Shown here in pieces: positions 60,076-64,000 of a stretch of 64,000 nucleotides of DNA; within the stretch, counting starts at the first letter, position 1; each line of letters opens with the position of its first letter. The position numbers and the translations under genes are program-made. The notes under the pieces are model-generated. The model saw nothing but the letters and a program-made list of their open reading frames with translations. It made no database searches and was not told the DNA's origin. Source of the DNA: BOG-908 sp965198855. Its GTDB lineage: Bacteria > Pseudomonadota > Alphaproteobacteria > Acetobacterales > Acetobacteraceae. Location: the NCBI GenBank assembly GCA_965198855.1, contig CBDAPZ010000002.1:1860001-1924000 (forward strand). The letters run 5' to 3'.

Positions 60076-61722
60076 ATGAGCAACAAGATTCATGAAAACG
60101 CCGGCAAGCCCACAAACCAGGCGGGCCTGCTCGATGTCCCGCGGCTGATCACCGCCTACTTCACCGGTAAACCGGACGCGGCCAACCCTGCCCAGCGCGT
60201 GTCTTTCGGCACGTCGGGCCATCGCGGTTCGGCGTTCAACGATGCGTTCAACGAAGCGCATATCCTGGCGATCACCCAGGCCATCTGTCTCTACCGGGCA
60301 CAGCAGGGCACCACCGGGCCGCTTTTCATAGGCATCGACACCCATGCGCTTTCGGTGCCGGCCTTTACCAGCGCGCTTGAAGTTCTGGCGGCGAACGGTG
60401 TTGAGACGATGATCGACGCACAAGGGCTTCCCACCCCGACGCCGGTGATCTCGCACGCCATCCTAACCTATAACCGCGACCGCAAAAGCAGATTTGCCGA
60501 CGGCATCGTCATCACCCCCTCGCATAATCCGCCGGAAGATGGCGGTTTCAAATACAACACGCCGAATGGCGGCCCCGCCGATACGGAGGTGACAAGCTGG
60601 ATCGAACGCACAGCTAACAGCATTCTGGAAAAAAACCTCGCCGGCATAATACGCATTCCCTATGCGCGTGCGCTGGCATCGCCCCATGTGCATCGCCACG
60701 ACTACACAACGCCCTACGTCGATGATCTGGATGCCATCATCGATATGGAGAAAATACGCGCAAGCGGCGTGAAGATCGGCATCGATCCGCTCGGCGGTGC
60801 CGCCGCGCATATCTGGAGTCGCCTGATCGAGCACTACGGCATCGACGCGACGGTGGTGAACGAGATGGTCGACCCGACCTTCCGCTTCATGACGGATGAC
60901 TGGGACGGCAAGATCCGCATGGATTGCTCGTCGCCCTATGCGATGGCGCCGCTGATCGGCCTGCGCGAAAAATTCGACGTCGCCTTCGCCAACGATACCG
61001 ATGCCGATAGGCACGGCATCGTCACCCGCTCCTCCGGGCTGATGAACCCAAACCACTATCTCGCCGTTTCCATCGACTATCTGTGGAGCAGCCGCGCGGA
61101 GTGGAGCAGCACCAGCGCCGTCGGCAAGACAATCGTCAGCAGCGCCCTGATCGACCGCGTCGCCAAAAAAATCGGCCGCATGCTCGTGGAAGTGCCTGTG
61201 GGGTTCAAGTGGTTTGTCGACGGCCTATATAACGGCTCGCTCGGTTTCGGCGGCGAAGAAAGCGCCGGCGCCTCGTTCCTGCGCCGCGACGGCACCGTAT
61301 GGTCCACCGACAAGGACGGGCTGATCATGGGCCTTCTCGCCGCCGAAATGACCGCGCATAATGGCTTCGATCCCGGAATATCCTACAGCCGTCTCACCGA
61401 AGAACTCGGCGCCCCCGTGTATCAGCGCATCGATGCACCCGCCAACGCGACCCAACGGCAAAAACTCAAAACGCTATCCGCCGACGAACTCGGACTAAGC
61501 ACGCTCGGCGGCGACCCGGTGCTGGCGACATTGACGAAAGCGCCTGGGAACAACGCACCTATCGGCGGCCTCAAAATCGTTACGGAGTCTGGCTGGATGG
61601 CGCTGAGGCCTTCGGGGACGGAGGATGTCTACAAGATATACGCGGAAAGCTTTCGCAGCCCGGAACATCTGCAGCAGATTCAAGAAGAGGCGCGAGAGGC
61701 CGTCATGAAAATCATAAAGTAG
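60076..61722 (+). CDS. pgm: Phosphoglucomutase (alpha-D-glucose phosphate-specific)
   Basis: 548 residues, full family length. 'F-G-T-S-G-H-R-G-S' at the start, the phosphoserine loop 'T-P-S-H-N-P-P-E-D-G-G', the Mg site 'N-D-T-D-A-D-R-H-G' and the C-terminal phosphate-binding 'R-P-S-G-T-E-D' are all present. It interconverts glucose-6-phosphate and glucose-1-phosphate and so supplies UDP-glucose for EPS made by the locus at the other end of the window. Single gene, terminated by R9. Confidence 0.95.
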   Translation: MSNKIHENAGKPTNQAGLLDVPRLITAYFTGKPDAANPAQRVSFGTSGHRGSAFNDAFNEAHILAITQAICLYRAQQGTTGPLFIGIDTHALSVPAFTSALEVLAANGVETMIDAQGLPTPTPVISHAILTYNRDRKSRFADGIVITPSHNPPEDGGFKYNTPNGGPADTEVTSWIERTANSILEKNLAGIIRIPYARALASPHVHRHDYTTPYVDDLDAIIDMEKIRASGVKIGIDPLGGAAAHIWSRLIEHYGIDATVVNEMVDPTFRFMTDDWDGKIRMDCSSPYAMAPLIGLREKFDVAFANDTDADRHGIVTRSSGLMNPNHYLAVSIDYLWSSRAEWSSTSAVGKTIVSSALIDRVAKKIGRMLVEVPVGFKWFVDGLYNGSLGFGGEESAGASFLRRDGTVWSTDKDGLIMGLLAAEMTAHNGFDPGISYSRLTEELGAPVYQRIDAPANATQRQKLKTLSADELGLSTLGGDPVLATLTKAPGNNAPIGGLKIVTESGWMALRPSGTEDVYKIYAESFRSPEHLQQIQEEAREAVMKIIK

Positions 61723-61795
61723 GAAAGCACTTCTTTTCTGAAGAAAAGAAGCAAAAGACTTTTATGAGCTGTCGCGGGCTGGGCGGCAGACGCCG
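61721..61795. repeat. Terminator-like repeat, copy R9 (left arm and core)
   Basis: Palindrome TTCTTTTCTGAAGAAAAGAA, GCAAAAGACTTTTATG and the core GCTGTCGCGGGCTGG. It supplies the pgm terminator and overlaps the 3' codons of the convergent TetR gene, whose last residues (R-P-A-R-D-S-S) are encoded by the repeat. Confidence 0.75.
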
Positions 61796-62439
61796 TGCAG
61801 GAGAAGCCGTACGCCATCGGCAATCAATGCGTCGATGACGGTCGGATCAGTAAGACGCCCGAGGATCGCCGAGCGGGTGGGGCCGCCAATCACGCTCAGA
61901 AACGCCAGCGCCTTAACCTTGGGATCACCCGGGTTGCCAAGTCCGCGTGCCTCGTGGCGGCGGAACAGTCCCGCCAGAAAATCGATCGTCGGCACCAGCC
62001 CCTCATCGTAGCGCTCGGCAATCACCGGAAATCGAAAAGATTCCGCGTTGATGATCCGCTGCAGCCGCAGGCCGCCGGGGCTGAGAATGTTGGCCACACG
62101 TATATGCGCCACCGCCAGCAACGTGGCCTCCAGATCGTCCGTTTCCACTGCCTTGAGCTCATCCACCGGCACCAGCCACTGGTCGATCGCGCGCTGCACC
62201 GTCGCCAGGAACAGCGCCTTCTTATCCGCGTATCGGCGATAGATCGTGCGCTTCGTCACACCCGTCGCGGCCGCCACACCTTCCATGGTGGTAAGCTCAA
62301 ACCCCCTCTCGAGGAACAGCTCCAAGGCACCATCCAGAAAATCCTCGTGGCGCTGCCAGGCCTCGGCGCGCGTAGGGCGGCCGGTCGCACGCCGCGCCGC
62401 CAATGCTGCACCGCCAAAATCGGCCGAAAGCTCGTTCAT
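61762..62439 (-). CDS. TetR-family regulator divergent from the UGSC operon
   Basis: 225 residues from the ATG at 62439 (GAAGG seven bases upstream); an upstream start at 62538 is unlikely. The HTH is 'L-F-L-E-R-G-F-E-L-T-T-M' and 'V-T-K-R-T-I-Y-R-R-Y-A-D-K'. The C-terminal domain resembles TetR_C_7/AefR-like. It is divergent from the UGSC-family operon across 117 bases and probably regulates it. Confidence 0.9.
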   Translation of the reverse strand: MNELSADFGGAALAARRATGRPTRAEAWQRHEDFLDGALELFLERGFELTTMEGVAAATGVTKRTIYRRYADKKALFLATVQRAIDQWLVPVDELKAVETDDLEATLLAVAHIRVANILSPGGLRLQRIINAESFRFPVIAERYDEGLVPTIDFLAGLFRRHEARGLGNPGDPKVKALAFLSVIGGPTRSAILGRLTDPTVIDALIADGVRLLLHGVCRPARDSS

Positions 62440-62556
62440 GCAAAAACCTTCTTGCGCTCCGGCAAAATCCGTCGATATGTATACGCGGCGGGTGCCATTG
62501 AATGCCCTGCCGCAGCCGATGAGCCGGTTCAAGCACATCTATAGGAGGAGGACGTC

Positions 62557-63117
62557 ATGGCGCTAGGGAAGGTTCTGGACCCCACAGCAACACGTGCCGA
62601 CGACATCACCAGCCACGGCCCCGATGCGGGCTCCCTCGCCGGCAAGGTGGTCGGCTTCCGCGTCGACCGCATGTGGCGCGCCTGGGACTGGATCAGCGAG
62701 CTCTGGGCCGAGAAATTCCGCGAAGCCGGCGCAGAGGTGCTGTTCTGGCGCTCCGGCGGCCGCTCGGGCGAAGAAGGCGAGCGCCACGAGCGCGAATACA
62801 AGGAATTCCTGACCAAGATCGACGTCGCCGTCGTGGGCTTGGCCAATTGCGGCTCCTGCACCGGCTGGACGATCCGCGACGCCATCACCGCCGCCAATGC
62901 CGGCCTGCCGACCACGGCCATCGCCACCGCCAATTTCGAAGCCTTCGCGCACGAGATTGCCGCCCGCGGCGGCCGCTCTGGCCTGCGCGTGCACGTGCTG
63001 CCCTATCCGCTGAACGAACAACTTCGTGAAGACGTGCTTCCGATCGGTGAGGCGCATTTCTACCCGGCCCTGACCACCATGGGCGCCAGCCTCGCGCTGC
63101 GGGAGAAGGCTGCGTGA
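62557..63117 (+). CDS. UGSC-family protein, cysteine form
   Basis: 186 residues; a strong AGGAGGAGG lies before the ATG. 'V-V-G-L-A-N-C-G-S-C-T' (Cys98, Cys101) is the hallmark of the UGSC family, in which the first Cys is selenocysteine in some bacteria. The C-x-x-C after a beta strand suggests a thiol redox or metal function on a Rossmann-like fold. No signal peptide. The next gene overlaps by GTGA. Role unknown. Confidence 0.75.
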   Translation: MALGKVLDPTATRADDITSHGPDAGSLAGKVVGFRVDRMWRAWDWISELWAEKFREAGAEVLFWRSGGRSGEEGERHEREYKEFLTKIDVAVVGLANCGSCTGWTIRDAITAANAGLPTTAIATANFEAFAHEIAARGGRSGLRVHVLPYPLNEQLREDVLPIGEAHFYPALTTMGASLALREKAA

Positions 63118-64000
63118 GCATCGAGTTCATCAAGCCGTCCGCCCGCAGCGCTGCTTCGGCGCCCAAGGCGCTGGTCAGCCGTGATTGTGGCCCGGAAGGC
63201 TGCGAAGTGGATTGGCTCGCCAGCCGTCGCCACGAGGCAGATCTCGACATCGAAGGTTTTACGGATTTTGCCCTGCAGAAGGGCTGGGGCGACGGTCTGC
63301 CACTCATCCCCCCCACCGATGCCCGCGTACGCACGTTCCTGTCGGAAAACGACCGCTACCCGGATGAAGTGATCGCCTATCTGCCACCCACACAAGCCGA
63401 ATGCACGGTCGAAAAGATCGTCATCAACGCAGTGATGGCCGGCGCTCCGCCGGCCTCGCTGGAACTGCTGATCGCCGCCATCGCCTCGATCGCCGATCCC
63501 GATTTCGAGCTCTACGGCGTCAACGCCACCACCGCGCCCGTCTATCCGGCCTTTGTCGTCAACGGCCCCATGCGGGACGCACTCGGCATTCCGTATTCCT
63601 ATGGTTGCCTCGGCGGTGTGGCGAACAAGAGTGCTGCCATCGGCCGCGCCATCCGCCTGATCATGCGCAATGTCGCCGGTCAGGTCCCCGGCCTCACGTC
63701 ACAAACCACCTTCGGCTCGCCCGGCCGCCTCGCCGGCATAATTACCGGCGAGTGGGAAGAGCGCTCGCCCTGGGCGCCGCTTGCTGTGCGACGTGGTGTT
63801 GAAGGCAACGCGGTCACCTCGTTCGGCACGATGGGAACGATGAACATCATCGACACCACGTCGCATGGCGCGGTCGATTTTCTGGAGATGATCGGCAAAT
63901 CGGTTGCCTATGCCGGCTGCAATTGCTTCTCGGGGGCCGTGCCCTTTGGTGAAATGATGGTCGCCCTCAACCCGATCTGTGCGGAGATCATCGGCCGCGA
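63114..64000 (+). CDS. Conserved protein partner of the UGSC protein (cut by window edge)
   Basis: At least 295 residues from a GTG at 63114 in the UGSC stop (GTGA); the frame is still open at 64000. An early 'D-C-G-P-E-G-C' and later 'Y-G-C-L-G-G' and 'A-G-C-N-C-F-S-G' give several Cys that could bind metal or act in redox chemistry. 'G-W-G-D-G-L-P-L-I-P-P-T' is a recognisable conserved block, but I cannot name a family. Context implies that it works with the UGSC protein. Confidence 0.65.
   Translation, partial: MSIEFIKPSARSAASAPKALVSRDCGPEGCEVDWLASRRHEADLDIEGFTDFALQKGWGDGLPLIPPTDARVRTFLSENDRYPDEVIAYLPPTQAECTVEKIVINAVMAGAPPASLELLIAAIASIADPDFELYGVNATTAPVYPAFVVNGPMRDALGIPYSYGCLGGVANKSAAIGRAIRLIMRNVAGQVPGLTSQTTFGSPGRLAGIITGEWEERSPWAPLAVRRGVEGNAVTSFGTMGTMNIIDTTSHGAVDFLEMIGKSVAYAGCNCFSGAVPFGEMMVALNPICAEIIGR

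Overview
This is GC-rich bacterial chromosome with tightly packed genes. It contains a membrane PQQ glucose dehydrogenase, a Gum/acetan-type exopolysaccharide (EPS) locus, an acid-type S53 peptidase, an OxyR/KatG pair and a NodT-type RND pump. Together these fit an alphaproteobacterium, most likely of the Acetobacteraceae (acetic acid / acidophilic relatives). That placement is inference; I cannot name a genus. I see no rRNA, tRNA, CRISPR array, phage or intact insertion sequence.

Layout. 1-304: tail of a thiamine-diphosphate enzyme. 0.6-27.5 kb: a large EPS region. It holds a FemAB-like acetyltransferase, a frameshifted membrane acyltransferase, several glycosyltransferases, a Wza-type lipoprotein behind a Crp/Fnr regulator, and two GH16-type proteins. 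Its core operon runs phosphoglycosyltransferase, P-loop ATPase, chain-length protein with a degenerate kinase domain, GT2, GT4, Wzy. An outer-membrane barrel, a second membrane-anchored ATPase with a Sel1 protein, and a natural glycosyltransferase-flippase fusion follow. 27.5-40.7 kb: cyclophilin, GH15 glucoamylase and SDR (4-bp overlap), MFS transporter, eukaryote-like topoisomerase IB, a five-gene operon in which every junction is a 4-bp overlap (Rieske/FAD reductase, GT2, acyl-CoA dehydrogenase-like, PIG-L deacetylase, NodS-like methyltransferase), alpha/beta hydrolase, MsrB-MsrA. 40.8-45.9 kb: gcd, divergent from a secreted DUF1800/DUF1501 pair. 46-53 kb: oxyR-katG, a small secreted protein, a TrmB/LuxR-like regulator with unusual palindromes at its 3' end, and a sedolisin. 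53.5-60 kb: NodT / TetR / adaptor / RND pump with two copies of one putative TetR operator. 60-61.7 kb: phosphoglucomutase. 61.8-64 kb: TetR regulator divergent from a UGSC-family gene and a truncated partner.

How the genes fit together. Pgm supplies glucose-1-phosphate for sugar nucleotides. The phosphoglycosyltransferase loads undecaprenyl phosphate, the GTs extend the repeat unit, the flippase and Wzy-like protein export and polymerise it, the PCP and Wza-like protein control length and exit, and the GH16 proteins may trim the product. The OxyR/KatG, Msr, topoisomerase IB, GH15/SDR and five-gene blocks look like a stress-survival zone.

A family of about 100-150-bp terminator-like repeats, with a conserved core beyond the hairpins, sits at gene ends throughout the window, mostly between convergent genes. 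The most promising undescribed items are the five-gene overlapped operon, the ATPase / dead-kinase arrangement of the EPS locus, the GT-Wzx fusion, the repeat family, and the paired palindromes at 50.8-51.0 kb.
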